NCBI GenBank assembly: GCA_902791235.1
Contig: CADAUV010000001.1
Coordinates: 1 to 64,000, forward strand
Direction: 5' to 3'
From: Oscillospiraceae bacterium
GTDB taxonomy: Bacteria; Bacillota; Clostridia; Oscillospirales; Acutalibacteraceae
DNA length: 64,000 nt
In this document: positions 38,067 through 45,414 of the stretch, piece after piece
How the letters are laid out: the number at the start of each line of letters is the position of its first letter
Numbering within the stretch: the stretch's first letter is position 1
Program-made: the position numbers and the translations under genes
The notes under the pieces: model-generated
Databases searched by the model: none
What the model saw: the letters and a program-made list of their open reading frames with translations, nothing else
What the model was told of the DNA's origin: nothing

Positions 38067-38456
38067 ATGACTTCACAGGAGAGAAAGGCGTTTTTAAGCT
38101 TTCAGCAGGGCGAGCTTGACGCTGTCGGGATGTATAAGAATTTCGCAGCTCTGACCGATGACGAGGAGCTCAGGTCGCATTTCCTTGACGCCGCTAAGGA
38201 CGAGGGAAAGCACGCCGCAATTTTAAGTAAGTATACGCACAGGAAGTTAAGACCTAAGGATACGCTTGCGAAAGTTACGGGAGCCGTATTTAATTTCGTG
38301 CCGAAAAAGCTTTTGTTCAAAGGCATAGCCTACGGCGAGAAGAAGGGCGGCGACGGCTATCTTCCCTATGTAAAGGACTATCCCGAGCTTCAGGAAATAA
38401 TCAACGACGAATATAAGCATCAGGCAATATTCAATTCCGTAGCGGAAAAGTATTAA
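38067..38456 (+). CDS. Ferritin-like / rubrerythrin-type small protein
   Basis: The protein has 129 aa with CGGAGG before the ATG. Glutamate and histidine positions of a four-helix diiron protein can be read: QQGELDAVGMY, KDEGKHAAIL and NDEYKHQAIFN, i.e. E...E..H...E..H spacing. There is no rubredoxin domain. This is a likely peroxide or oxygen protection protein of an anaerobe, although the two-iron site is inferred. It forms a short unit with the preceding small protein and is ended by a terminator at 38507. Confidence 0.82.
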   Translation: MTSQERKAFLSFQQGELDAVGMYKNFAALTDDEELRSHFLDAAKDEGKHAAILSKYTHRKLRPKDTLAKVTGAVFNFVPKKLLFKGIAYGEKKGGDGYLPYVKDYPELQEIINDEYKHQAIFNSVAEKY

Positions 38457-38506
38457 TAATAAACAGTGAAAAACGGATAAGGGCGACAGCCCGTATATAA
38501 AAAATG

Positions 38507-38540
38507 CACCGCACCTCGCTGAGAGAGTGCGGTGTTTATT
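38507..38540 (+). terminator. Terminator
   Basis: The stem CACCGCAC/GTGCGGTG with a 12-nt loop is followed by a T-rich tail. The end overlaps the 3' end of the convergent XRE regulator gene. Confidence 0.85.
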
Positions 38541-38754
38541 TATTCCTTTCGGGGTTATCGGTCAAGCCGAGCAAATAATCCGAGGATACATTGTAATATT
38601 CACATAATGTTAAAAGCTGCTCAATTGATAAACAGCGCTTTCCGTTCTCATACATCCCGTATGCCTGACCCGTAACATTAAGGATTTCTGCAATATCCTC
38701 TTGCCTTAAATCATGGTCAATGCGTAAATCATATAATCGCTTTCTGTAATCCAT
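38536..38754 (-). CDS. XRE-family helix-turn-helix regulator
   Basis: The protein has 72 aa. The start is taken at the ATG at 38754 (MDYRKRLYDLRIDHDLRQED) because the longer upstream frame is not protein-like and runs through the divergent promoter. The whole protein is one HTH domain: QEDIAEILNVTGQAYGMYEN is the recognition part, and the C-terminus YLLGLTDNP is typical of small Firmicutes XRE repressors. It is divergent from the LRR/choline-binding protein gene. Between them lie three AAACAnnnTGTTT palindromes, which it very likely binds. Confidence 0.9.
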   Translation of the reverse strand: MDYRKRLYDLRIDHDLRQEDIAEILNVTGQAYGMYENGKRCLSIEQLLTLCEYYNVSSDYLLGLTDNPERNK

Positions 38755-38790
38755 AATAAAACCCACTTTGATTATTCTGAGTTTATCATA

Positions 38791-38861
38791 CAACAAAATG
38801 TTTGTTTGCTTCTTGACATCAAACAATATGTTTGATAATATATTTATGAAACAATTTGTTT
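38791..38861. promoter_or_regulatory. Operator array: three AAACA-N3-TGTTT palindromes over a promoter
   Basis: Site 1 (38791-38803) reads CAACA-AAA-TGTTT, site 2 (38821-38833) AAACA-ATA-TGTTT with flanking ATC/GAT giving an 8+8 palindrome at 38818-38836, and site 3 (38849-38861) AAACA-ATT-TGTTT. The centres are 30 and 28 bp apart, about three helical turns. Site 2 sits inside the spacer of the promoter TTGACA (38813-38818) - 17 bp - TAATAT (38836-38841) that drives the 38879 gene. Binding would block RNA polymerase. The divergent XRE protein is the obvious candidate and may also control itself. Confidence 0.88.
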
Positions 38862-38878
38862 GATTCAGGAGGTAAATT

Positions 38879-40381
38879 ATGAAAAAAATTACAAGCTTAT
38901 TGTTATCTGTTTTAATGCTGTTATCCATAACGGCAGGAATGGATTTGTCCGCGTATGCCGCAACAAGCGGAAAGTGTGGCGCAAATGTTACATGGTCGCT
39001 TAACACCTCGACGGGCGTTCTTACGCTGTCAGGTAGCGGTGCTACATATGATTATGAGTATGATACTAATCCGTTTTCTTCTAATAAATTGTCAATAAAA
39101 TCTATTATCGTTCAAAAGGGTATTACCGATATCGGAGCGTATATTTTTGCAAAAAGCAATGTACAAAGCGTGGTTATTGCTGATGGTGTTGAATCTTTAG
39201 GCGCTTCTGCTTTTTGTGATTGTGAAAGTTTATATTCAATAAATTTACCTGATACAATAAGATATTTTGATAGTACATCTTTTGCAGGTTGCGCTTATAC
39301 GGAAGATGAGGATAATTGGAGTGGAGACATATTATATATAGGTAATTATATATATAGCGTTGAACAAATCTTTGACAGAACAAGCACGAAATTGGCGATA
39401 AAAGACGGCACGGTAGGTATTGCGGATTGGGCATTTACTGATTCCTATTATCATGTTAATACTACGGAGATATATTTTCCTGATTCACTACGATTTATTG
39501 GGGAATCAAATTTTTATGGATTTGATAAGCTGAAAAAAATCAATTTCCCTAAAAATCTTGAGTATATCGGAAAAGAGGCTTTTTGGGCTTCAGGCTTTTC
39601 AGTGCTTGATTTAAGTAAAACAAAACTTACAGAAATTTCCTCAAAGTGTTTTTACGCTATGGAGAATCTTGAAAAAATATATTTCCCAGCAACACTTAAA
39701 AAGATAAATGATAATGCAATTGGCGGTAGTTATACTTCATATAAAATTACGGATATATATTATCCAAACACAAAAGACCAGTGGAGTAATGTGGTTATAA
39801 GTAATGATTATGATTATCCGTCTTACGGTTTACCACGATTACTCAAAAACGGACAGATTACGGTTCACTGCTCTGACGGTGATATAGTAACTAAGAACGG
39901 CTGGCAGAAGGAAAGCGGCGTATGGCGTTATTATGATAATGGAAGTGCTGTTACGGGCTGGCAGAGGATAAGCAATGCGTGGTATTATTTTGACAGCAAC
40001 GGCGTAATGCAGACAGGCTGGCAAAAAATCGGCGGCTCTTGGTATTACTTTGCTTCGGGCGGCGCAATGCAGACAGGTTGGCAGAAGATTGGCAGCACTT
40101 GGTATTACTTTAAGTCGGGCGGTCAGATGGTAACGGGCTGGCAGAAAATCGGCAGTACTTGGTACTATTTCAAGTCGGGCGGCGCAATGGTAACAGGCTG
40201 GCAAAAGATTGGCAGCACATGGTACTACTTCAAGTCAGGCGGCGCAATGGTTACAGGCTGGCAGAAAATATCAAACAAGTGGTATTACTTTGAGTCCTCG
40301 GGCGCAATGCGCACTGCAAATCTCAGATATAAGGGCAAGACCTACCGCTTTAATTCAAGCGGAGCCTGCTTAAATCCATAA
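38879..40381 (+). CDS. Secreted BspA-type LRR protein with choline-binding repeats
   Basis: The protein has 500 aa. Signal peptide at 1-28 (MKKITSLLLSVLMLLSITAG, cleavage after AYA). Residues ~30-330 are BspA-type leucine-rich repeats (for example IVQKGITDIGAYIFAKS, VVIADGVESLGASAFCDCES). Residues ~335-490 hold seven ~20-aa cell-wall-binding repeats of the kind GWQKIGSTWYYFKSGGAMVT, which bind choline or teichoic acid. It is thus a surface-held adhesin-like protein. An AGGAGG ribosome site lies 6-8 nt before the ATG. Expression is expected to be repressed through the three palindromes upstream. The XRE-LRR gene pair is a self-contained regulated unit. Confidence 0.93.
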   Translation: MKKITSLLLSVLMLLSITAGMDLSAYAATSGKCGANVTWSLNTSTGVLTLSGSGATYDYEYDTNPFSSNKLSIKSIIVQKGITDIGAYIFAKSNVQSVVIADGVESLGASAFCDCESLYSINLPDTIRYFDSTSFAGCAYTEDEDNWSGDILYIGNYIYSVEQIFDRTSTKLAIKDGTVGIADWAFTDSYYHVNTTEIYFPDSLRFIGESNFYGFDKLKKINFPKNLEYIGKEAFWASGFSVLDLSKTKLTEISSKCFYAMENLEKIYFPATLKKINDNAIGGSYTSYKITDIYYPNTKDQWSNVVISNDYDYPSYGLPRLLKNGQITVHCSDGDIVTKNGWQKESGVWRYYDNGSAVTGWQRISNAWYYFDSNGVMQTGWQKIGGSWYYFASGGAMQTGWQKIGSTWYYFKSGGQMVTGWQKIGSTWYYFKSGGAMVTGWQKIGSTWYYFKSGGAMVTGWQKISNKWYYFESSGAMRTANLRYKGKTYRFNSSGACLNP

Positions 40382-40397
40382 GCCTGAATATTTAAAA

Positions 40398-40426
40398 AGA
40401 GTTTCGAGAAATCGGAACTCTTTTTT
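40398..40426 (+). terminator. Terminator of the LRR/choline-binding gene
   Basis: A ten-pair stem AGAGTTTCGA/TCGGAACTCT with one G-U pair and a GAAA loop is followed by a T-run. Confidence 0.92.
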
Positions 40427-40675
40427 CAATGAAGAATTAGCAATGAGTAATGAACAATTGCGGTTACTTGCTACGCTCGGACAATAAAATGGGTGCGGGT
40501 GTCCGCCCACCACGCAAACTTTGTTTGCATTTCATTGCTTGTTAGAAATTAGGCGAGATGTGATTTTTTATTGCAAAATATATGCCGTGTAATTAACCGC
40601 TGCCGTTATTAACCTTGCATTAATATATACTCTGTGGTAGAATTAGACTGTAATATGGAAATTGGGGGATTTCTT
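40427..40675. other. Intergenic stretch with repeat-like sequence
   Basis: The segment has the 'GAAGAATTAGCAATGAGTAA' style of interspersed sequence often seen between Clostridial genes, a GC-rich core at about 40495-40525 and a perfect hairpin GCAAAC-TTT-GTTTGC at about 40525. A decayed miniature element is possible but no terminal repeats or target duplications could be drawn. The promoter of the following transporter gene must lie in the AT-rich part after 40560. Confidence 0.4.
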
Positions 40676-43039
40676 ATGGCAAACGGTATAAAACAAAAGG
40701 CGACGGGTCTTTTGAATGATGTCAGATATTATTGGAAGGAGCCGCCCAAGGGCAAGTATATGCCCTTTAAGGAGATTGCGGCGTATTCCTTCGGCGGTAT
40801 AGGCGCATACTTCATTATAATGCTTGGCTCAACGCTGATTGTAAGCACGACGAATATTATCGTCAGCACCGCTATCGGCGTAGGACCGAAGGATGTATAT
40901 ATAATCTATCTTCTGTCAACTCTGCTGAATATTCCGCTGACGGCAATCAGGGCGAATATGGTTGACAACACGCGAGGCAAGGGCGGTAAGTACAGACCGT
41001 ATCTGCTTTCGATGGGCATACCGACGGCGATTATAGCGCTTATTTATGTATGGTTTCCGTACAGCTCGCTTTACACGCTTTTCCCCGGCACATTTCTCGG
41101 CCACGAGGCAGGCTATGTAGCTAAATGCGCCGTTGTAACCGTGTGTAACATCCTGCTTCATTTCTTCTTCTTTTTCTTTCAGGACGCTTACACAAATCTT
41201 ATTCATGTTCTTTCTCCGAATACTCAGGAGAGAACGGATGTACTCGCTATAAAATCCATCGTTTATTCGCTTGCGCCGTCGATTATGAATATCGTTAATC
41301 CTATGGTTGCAAAGCGCTTTGCCAACGACCAGCTTACCGACATAAGAGTTTACAGGATTACATATCCCGTATTTGCGGTTATCGGTATTATTCTTACGAT
41401 TGTCATTTACGCCAACACGCGTGAAAAGATTGTTCAGGCAAAGACCCATACAATTCAGATTCGCTTTACCGACGCTCTCAGAGAGGTTGCAAAGAATAAG
41501 TATTTCTGGATTATTTCACTTGCAGGCTGGCTCGGCTTCCTTGAGCTTGCTTACGCAAATATTCTCGTTTATTCACAGAGCTACGGCCATACGGCAACAG
41601 GCGACCAGATGGCTTTGATTTATACGCTTATCGGCAACGCGTCGCTGTGGGGCATGCTTCTTGCACCCGTGTGCATACGGCGCTTCGGTAAGAAAAAGGT
41701 GCTTATCGGCGTTAACCTTATGAATGTTGTGTGCATCCTTCTTATGCTTGTCGATATGCGTAACATATGGTGGCTTTTCGGCTGTATTTATATCAACTAT
41801 CTTTTCGCGGCGTTTGAGCAGATTACTACGCCTGCGATTCAGGCGGATATCCGCGACTATCAGCAGTACCGCTCGGGTGAGAGAATCGACGGTATGTTTG
41901 CCGCAGTCGCAACAATAGGAAGCGTTGTAACCCTTGCAACCTCCGCTGTTCTTCCTGCGGTGCAGGAGAAGTTCGGCATCAGGGAGGGCAACGGCTTTGA
42001 AAACCCATTCGATATTCTTGATATAGAAACAGGTCAGCCCGACCTGCTTTACAAATTCTTACCTGCGCTTATCATTATGGCAGGCGTCGGCGCTTTTCTT
42101 AATGTTGTGCCTTATTTCTTCTACGACTTTACCGAGAAAAAGCAGAAGAGCGTTATCCGTGTGCTTCAGGTAAGGGCTATGTTTGAGGACTACGCAAACG
42201 GCGCGCTGAAAAACCGTCAGCTTGTCGAGGCTATCGACCTTGTTGAAAACGCAAGAAAAACCGCTGAGCTTGAACCGAGGACGCTTACAAAGGGCAACGG
42301 CAGAAAGCAGTACAGAGCCGACCTCGCGTATAATGAGGAAATCGAGATTTCTCAGTTTGTCTGCAAGGAGCTTGACAAATTCAGCTCCGACCTCTATAAG
42401 CACGAGATTGAGATTTACAGGGACTTTTACAACAAGGGGCTTTCGGCTATAACCGAGATTGATATTAATGCCGTCAGAGCAGAGCTTAAAAAGTACAAGG
42501 CAATGCCCAGGACCGACGAGGAGGCTAAGGCGCTTCGCAAGTTTGAGATTGGCTTTGCTAAGAGCAAAATCGGCGCAAGAAAAGCGTTTGACAAATATTA
42601 CGGCACGATAAAGAAATTTGAAGAGCCCGATATGGCGGCGCTCACCGCACTTTTTGACAAAGAGGATGAGCTTGATGAGGCTGTCTTTGATTTAGTCAAG
42701 GAGCAGAACGAGTCGAAGAAGGCGGGCGACAACGCACGCGTTTCTGAAATCAAGGCTGAAATCAGGTCGCTTCAGGCTGAGAAAAAGCAGGTGCAGAAGC
42801 AGGCAAAGGCGCTTATGGATGAATTTGCAAAATTCGGCAGAGCGGCAAAGCCCTATAATGACGCTAAAAAGCTTCTTACTCAGGAGGAGAATTACAGTCA
42901 TCTTGACGAGATTATCGCTCTTTATGACGAAGCCAAGGAGAAGGCTGAGGCTGAGGAGGCGGAAAAAGAGGCTGCAGTTCAGGCTAAGCTTGAGGAGGAG
43001 CAGCGCGAGCTCGAGGCGCGTAAAAATAAGAAAAAGTAA
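40676..43039 (+). CDS. GPH-family transporter with long charged C-terminal extension
   Basis: The protein has 787 aa from the ATG at 40676, which has GGGGGA 6 nt upstream; an upstream ATG at 40634 has no ribosome site. Residues ~25-500 form about 12 membrane segments of the GPH/MFS type with loops KRFANDQLTD and ANTREKI. Residues ~510-787 are soluble, strongly charged and probably coiled coil: KAEIRSLQAEKKQVQKQAKA, and a Glu/Lys/Ala-rich end AEAEEAEKEAAVQAK. Known GPH transporters of the LacS type carry a C-terminal IIA domain of ~150 aa, but no IIA-like histidine site is visible here. The tail may be a regulatory or scaffolding extension. Substrate unknown. Confidence 0.85.
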   Translation: MANGIKQKATGLLNDVRYYWKEPPKGKYMPFKEIAAYSFGGIGAYFIIMLGSTLIVSTTNIIVSTAIGVGPKDVYIIYLLSTLLNIPLTAIRANMVDNTRGKGGKYRPYLLSMGIPTAIIALIYVWFPYSSLYTLFPGTFLGHEAGYVAKCAVVTVCNILLHFFFFFFQDAYTNLIHVLSPNTQERTDVLAIKSIVYSLAPSIMNIVNPMVAKRFANDQLTDIRVYRITYPVFAVIGIILTIVIYANTREKIVQAKTHTIQIRFTDALREVAKNKYFWIISLAGWLGFLELAYANILVYSQSYGHTATGDQMALIYTLIGNASLWGMLLAPVCIRRFGKKKVLIGVNLMNVVCILLMLVDMRNIWWLFGCIYINYLFAAFEQITTPAIQADIRDYQQYRSGERIDGMFAAVATIGSVVTLATSAVLPAVQEKFGIREGNGFENPFDILDIETGQPDLLYKFLPALIIMAGVGAFLNVVPYFFYDFTEKKQKSVIRVLQVRAMFEDYANGALKNRQLVEAIDLVENARKTAELEPRTLTKGNGRKQYRADLAYNEEIEISQFVCKELDKFSSDLYKHEIEIYRDFYNKGLSAITEIDINAVRAELKKYKAMPRTDEEAKALRKFEIGFAKSKIGARKAFDKYYGTIKKFEEPDMAALTALFDKEDELDEAVFDLVKEQNESKKAGDNARVSEIKAEIRSLQAEKKQVQKQAKALMDEFAKFGRAAKPYNDAKKLLTQEENYSHLDEIIALYDEAKEKAEAEEAEKEAAVQAKLEEEQRELEARKNKKK

Positions 43040-43051
43040 AATAAAACGCTA

Positions 43052-43083
43052 CAAAAACGCTCTGCGGATACAGAGCGTTTTTG
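43052..43083 (+). terminator. Bidirectional-looking terminator
   Basis: The 13-bp stem CAAAAACGCTCTG/CAGAGCGTTTTTG separates the transporter from the macrodomain gene. Confidence 0.92.
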
Positions 43084-43126
43084 TATGTTAGCTTTTAAAA
43101 ACTGATATAATAAAGGCGGTGATAAT

Positions 43127-43900
43127 ATGACGCAGAACGAAAGACTTGTATGGTTAATCAGATATCTTTTAAATGAGAACGAGGCATACGCCGATACTGT
43201 ACTTCCCGCTGACAGGGAGGAGCGCTTCAGGCTTTACCGCAGTCTTGTGAATGTCCGTATGCCAAAGCCGATAAGCGATGAGTACCTTGCTGTCGAGGAT
43301 GACTTCTTAAAAGAAGAGATTTCGCTGAGGGGCGTTACCTCGCTTGGCGAGCTTTGCGAGGCGGAGGACGGTATTTATCTCTGGCAGGGGGATATTACAT
43401 GCCTTGCGTGCGACGCAATTGTTAACGCCGCTAATTCACAGCTGCTCGGCTGTTTTATGCCCTGCCATGCGTGCATTGACAACTGTATTCACACCTTTGC
43501 AGGCGTGCGCCTCAGGCTGAAATGCGACGAGCTTATGAGCCTGCAGGGTCATCCAGAAAAAACGGGTCAGGCAAAGCTTACTCCTGCATATAATCTGCCA
43601 AGCAGATATGTGCTTCACACTGTCGGCCCGATAGTTCAGGGCGCGCTGACAGTAAGGGATAAAGCGCTTTTGTCCTCCTGTTATCTGCAGTGCCTTAAGC
43701 TTGCGGAGAAAAACGGCATTAAAAGCGTTGCCTTCTGCTGTATTTCGACGGGTGTGTTCGGCTTCCCTCAGCGCGAGGCGGCGGAAATCGCCGTTAAAAC
43801 CGTAAGGCAGTACAGGGCGGAAAAGGGCAGCAATATCAAAGTGATTTTTAATGTATTCGGCGATAAAGACAGGGAGATTTATGAAAACTTACTTGGATAA
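43127..43900 (+). CDS. Zinc-dependent macrodomain protein (ADP-ribose hydrolase type)
   Basis: The protein has 257 aa. The N-terminal ~75 residues form a helical extension. The macrodomain starts at about residue 80 with YLWQGDITCLACDAIVNAANSQL, the ADP-ribose pocket, followed by LLGCFMPCHACIDNCIHTFAG with cysteines and histidines in the position of the zinc site of the SpyMacroD/SAV0325 group. The phosphate loop CISTGVFGFP is also present. This group removes ADP-ribose from proteins, often in an operon with a sirtuin (SirTM), lipoyl ligase-like and GcvH-L genes. None of those partners is present here, so this is an orphan member. Confidence 0.9.
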   Translation: MTQNERLVWLIRYLLNENEAYADTVLPADREERFRLYRSLVNVRMPKPISDEYLAVEDDFLKEEISLRGVTSLGELCEAEDGIYLWQGDITCLACDAIVNAANSQLLGCFMPCHACIDNCIHTFAGVRLRLKCDELMSLQGHPEKTGQAKLTPAYNLPSRYVLHTVGPIVQGALTVRDKALLSSCYLQCLKLAEKNGIKSVAFCCISTGVFGFPQREAAEIAVKTVRQYRAEKGSNIKVIFNVFGDKDREIYENLLG

Positions 43901-44003
43901 AATAAAGGAGATAAAGGCGCTCTGTCTGTATCGACGCGGATATTGACGGCGTGCCTGATGATTTGCTCGCTGAATAAAAACGGAATAAACGCAAAAAATA
44001 AAG

Positions 44004-44027
44004 GTGGGTAATCCCACTGTTATTTTT
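44004..44027 (+). terminator. Weak terminator-like hairpin
   Basis: A short stem GTGGG/CCCAC with a TAAT loop is followed by TGTTATTTTTT. It lies ~100 bp after the macrodomain gene. Confidence 0.6.
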
Positions 44028-44043
44028 TATAAAGGGTGATTTT

Positions 44044-44217
44044 ATGAAACGCAGAGCAAAAAAGTATGAGCTTAACAAAGCCGTGTCAAACAAATACGCC
44101 GCGTGGCAGAGCAATCCGACGGTTGCTTACGACGGCGAAACCGAGATGGGCGTGCCCGTTCAGAGCGAGGAAAATATCGAAGCCTCCAAGCATCACGGCG
44201 AGCAACAGGAGTTATAA
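44044..44217 (+). CDS. 57-aa hypothetical protein
   Basis: The frame has an ATG with a GGGTGAT sequence 6 nt upstream and is followed at once by a strong terminator, so it is probably expressed. The product is MKRRAKKYELNKAVSNKYAA and then an acidic part rich in E, S and H, ending EEL-like (HHGEQQEL). The basic N-terminus and acidic C-terminus suggest a small soluble or nucleic-acid-associated protein, but no family was recognised. Confidence 0.65.
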   Translation: MKRRAKKYELNKAVSNKYAAWQSNPTVAYDGETEMGVPVQSEENIEASKHHGEQQEL

Positions 44218-44222
44218 AAATT

Positions 44223-44255
44223 CGGGACCCTGAGTATTCAGGGTCCCGGGTTTTT
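44223..44255. terminator. Terminator between the 57-aa gene and the PqqD-like gene
   Basis: The 11-bp stem CGGGACCCTGA/TCAGGGTCCCG with a GTAT loop and a T-run on the right; an A-run on the left makes it usable from both sides. Confidence 0.92.
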
Positions 44256-44517
44256 ATTCAAGTAAGCCGTTATCGCTGAGCAGTGCAAGGAATTTTTCGA
44301 CATCCTCGCGCGCTCTTTTTTCGTCCACCTCGTATTCATCGGTGATGAGCTTTATTGCCTCGTCAACCGTTATGTCGCGTGTGAAGCAGTCCCAGAAAAA
44401 CGAGCCGCTTTCATTGAGCGTAATCATGCCGTTGAACTCGTAGCTTTTTTTACCCACGGGCACGACGATATATGTTCCTGCGATTTCTCTTTTCGCGAAG
44501 CCGTCCTTAATTTTCAT
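44254..44517 (-). CDS. Orphan PqqD-like (RRE-fold) protein
   Basis: The protein has 87 aa. The pattern is that of PqqD-type proteins: MKIKDGFAKREIAGTYIVVP, a FNGMITLNESGSFFWDCF strand-helix, then TVDEAIKLITDEYEVDEKRA and a helical FLALLSDNGLLE end. PqqD domains bind leader peptides of ribosomally made, modified peptides and hand them to radical SAM enzymes. No radical SAM, protease or exporter gene is adjacent, so it is an orphan here. The start has GAGGTGAGG upstream. Members are also found standing alone near wall-polymer or signal-peptide genes with unknown role. Confidence 0.85.
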   Translation of the reverse strand: MKIKDGFAKREIAGTYIVVPVGKKSYEFNGMITLNESGSFFWDCFTRDITVDEAIKLITDEYEVDEKRAREDVEKFLALLSDNGLLE

Positions 44518-44610
44518 TTCCTCACCTCATAACTGTTTTATTAGTATACCAAATATTACACGGCATTTCAATATACTTGATAATTCTTTAACAATTCTTA
44601 AAATTTACTC

Positions 44611-44639
44611 TTGAAGTAGCGATGTAAATTAGTTATAAT
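44611..44639 (+). promoter_or_regulatory. Promoter of the NifU-like / GGGtGRT unit
   Basis: TTGAAG (44611-44616), 17-bp spacer, TATAAT (44634-44639), in an AT-rich stretch 62 bp before the ATG of the first gene. Confidence 0.8.
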
Positions 44640-44700
44640 AACAATGGTAAATTGAAAGCACAGTTTAATTTGCTTTAAAAATTTGGAAGGAGTAATCTAA

Positions 44701-45393
44701 ATGGTTTATTCACACGAAGTTGAAATGATGTGCCCCGTAACACAGGGCGTAGCTCATGGCGCAGCTCCGATTCCCGAGGAGGCAAAGTGGGTTAAGGCGA
44801 AAGAGATTAAGGACATCTCAGGCTTTACACACGGTATTGGCTGGTGTGCTCCTCAGCAGGGTACCTGTAAGCTCACTCTCAATGTAAAAGAGGGTGTAAT
44901 TCAGGAAGCTCTCGTTGAGACAATCGGCTGCTCGGGTATGACTCATTCGGCTGCTATGGCTGCTGAGATTCTTCCCGGCAGGACAATCCTTGAGGCTCTT
45001 AACACAGACCTTGTTTGCGACGCTATTAACACAGCTATGAGGGAGCTTTTCCTCCAGATAGTTTACGGCAGAACACAGTCCGCATTTTCAGAGGGCGGTC
45101 TTGTTGTCGGCGCAGGTCTTGAGGACCTCGGTAAGGGCCTTCGTTCACAGGTTGGTACTCTTTACGGTACACTTGCAAAGGGTCCGCGTTACCTTGAGAT
45201 GACGGACGGTTATATCACGGGTATTGCGCTTGACGAGGACGATGAGATTATCGGCTATAAGTTCGTTAACTTCGGCAAGATGATGGATTTCATCAAAGCA
45301 GGCGACGACGCTAACACGGCATTCGAGAAGGCACAGGGTCAGTACGGCAGAGTTGACGACGCTGTTAAGGTTATCGACCCGAGAAAAGAGTAA
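44701..45393 (+). CDS. NifU-like iron-sulfur scaffold-type protein
   Basis: The protein has 230 aa. The central part LVETIGCSGMTHSAAMAAEIL matches the IscU/NifU-like cysteine strand, and IGWCAPQQGTCKLTLNVKEG holds two more cysteines, so the three-cysteine cluster pocket could be complete. It differs from housekeeping IscU by a long N-terminal extension (~45 aa) and C-terminal extension (~70 aa). The next gene encodes the GGGtGRT protein, a linkage I recall from many anaerobes. The ribosome site is GGAAGGAG. No cysteine desulfurase is nearby. Confidence 0.85.
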   Translation: MVYSHEVEMMCPVTQGVAHGAAPIPEEAKWVKAKEIKDISGFTHGIGWCAPQQGTCKLTLNVKEGVIQEALVETIGCSGMTHSAAMAAEILPGRTILEALNTDLVCDAINTAMRELFLQIVYGRTQSAFSEGGLVVGAGLEDLGKGLRSQVGTLYGTLAKGPRYLEMTDGYITGIALDEDDEIIGYKFVNFGKMMDFIKAGDDANTAFEKAQGQYGRVDDAVKVIDPRKE

Positions 45394-45414
45394 GAGAGTA
45401 AGGAGGATAAAATA

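Noticed and set aside
40427..40675. MITE or insertion sequence remnant
   Set aside because: No terminal inverted repeats or target duplications found; left as repeat-like intergenic sequence.
43881..43990. Remnant of a gene after the macrodomain ORF (short frames MKTYLDKIKEIK and CIDADIDGVPDDLLAE in different frames)
   Set aside because: Could be a frameshifted leftover, but too short to identify or to exclude chance.
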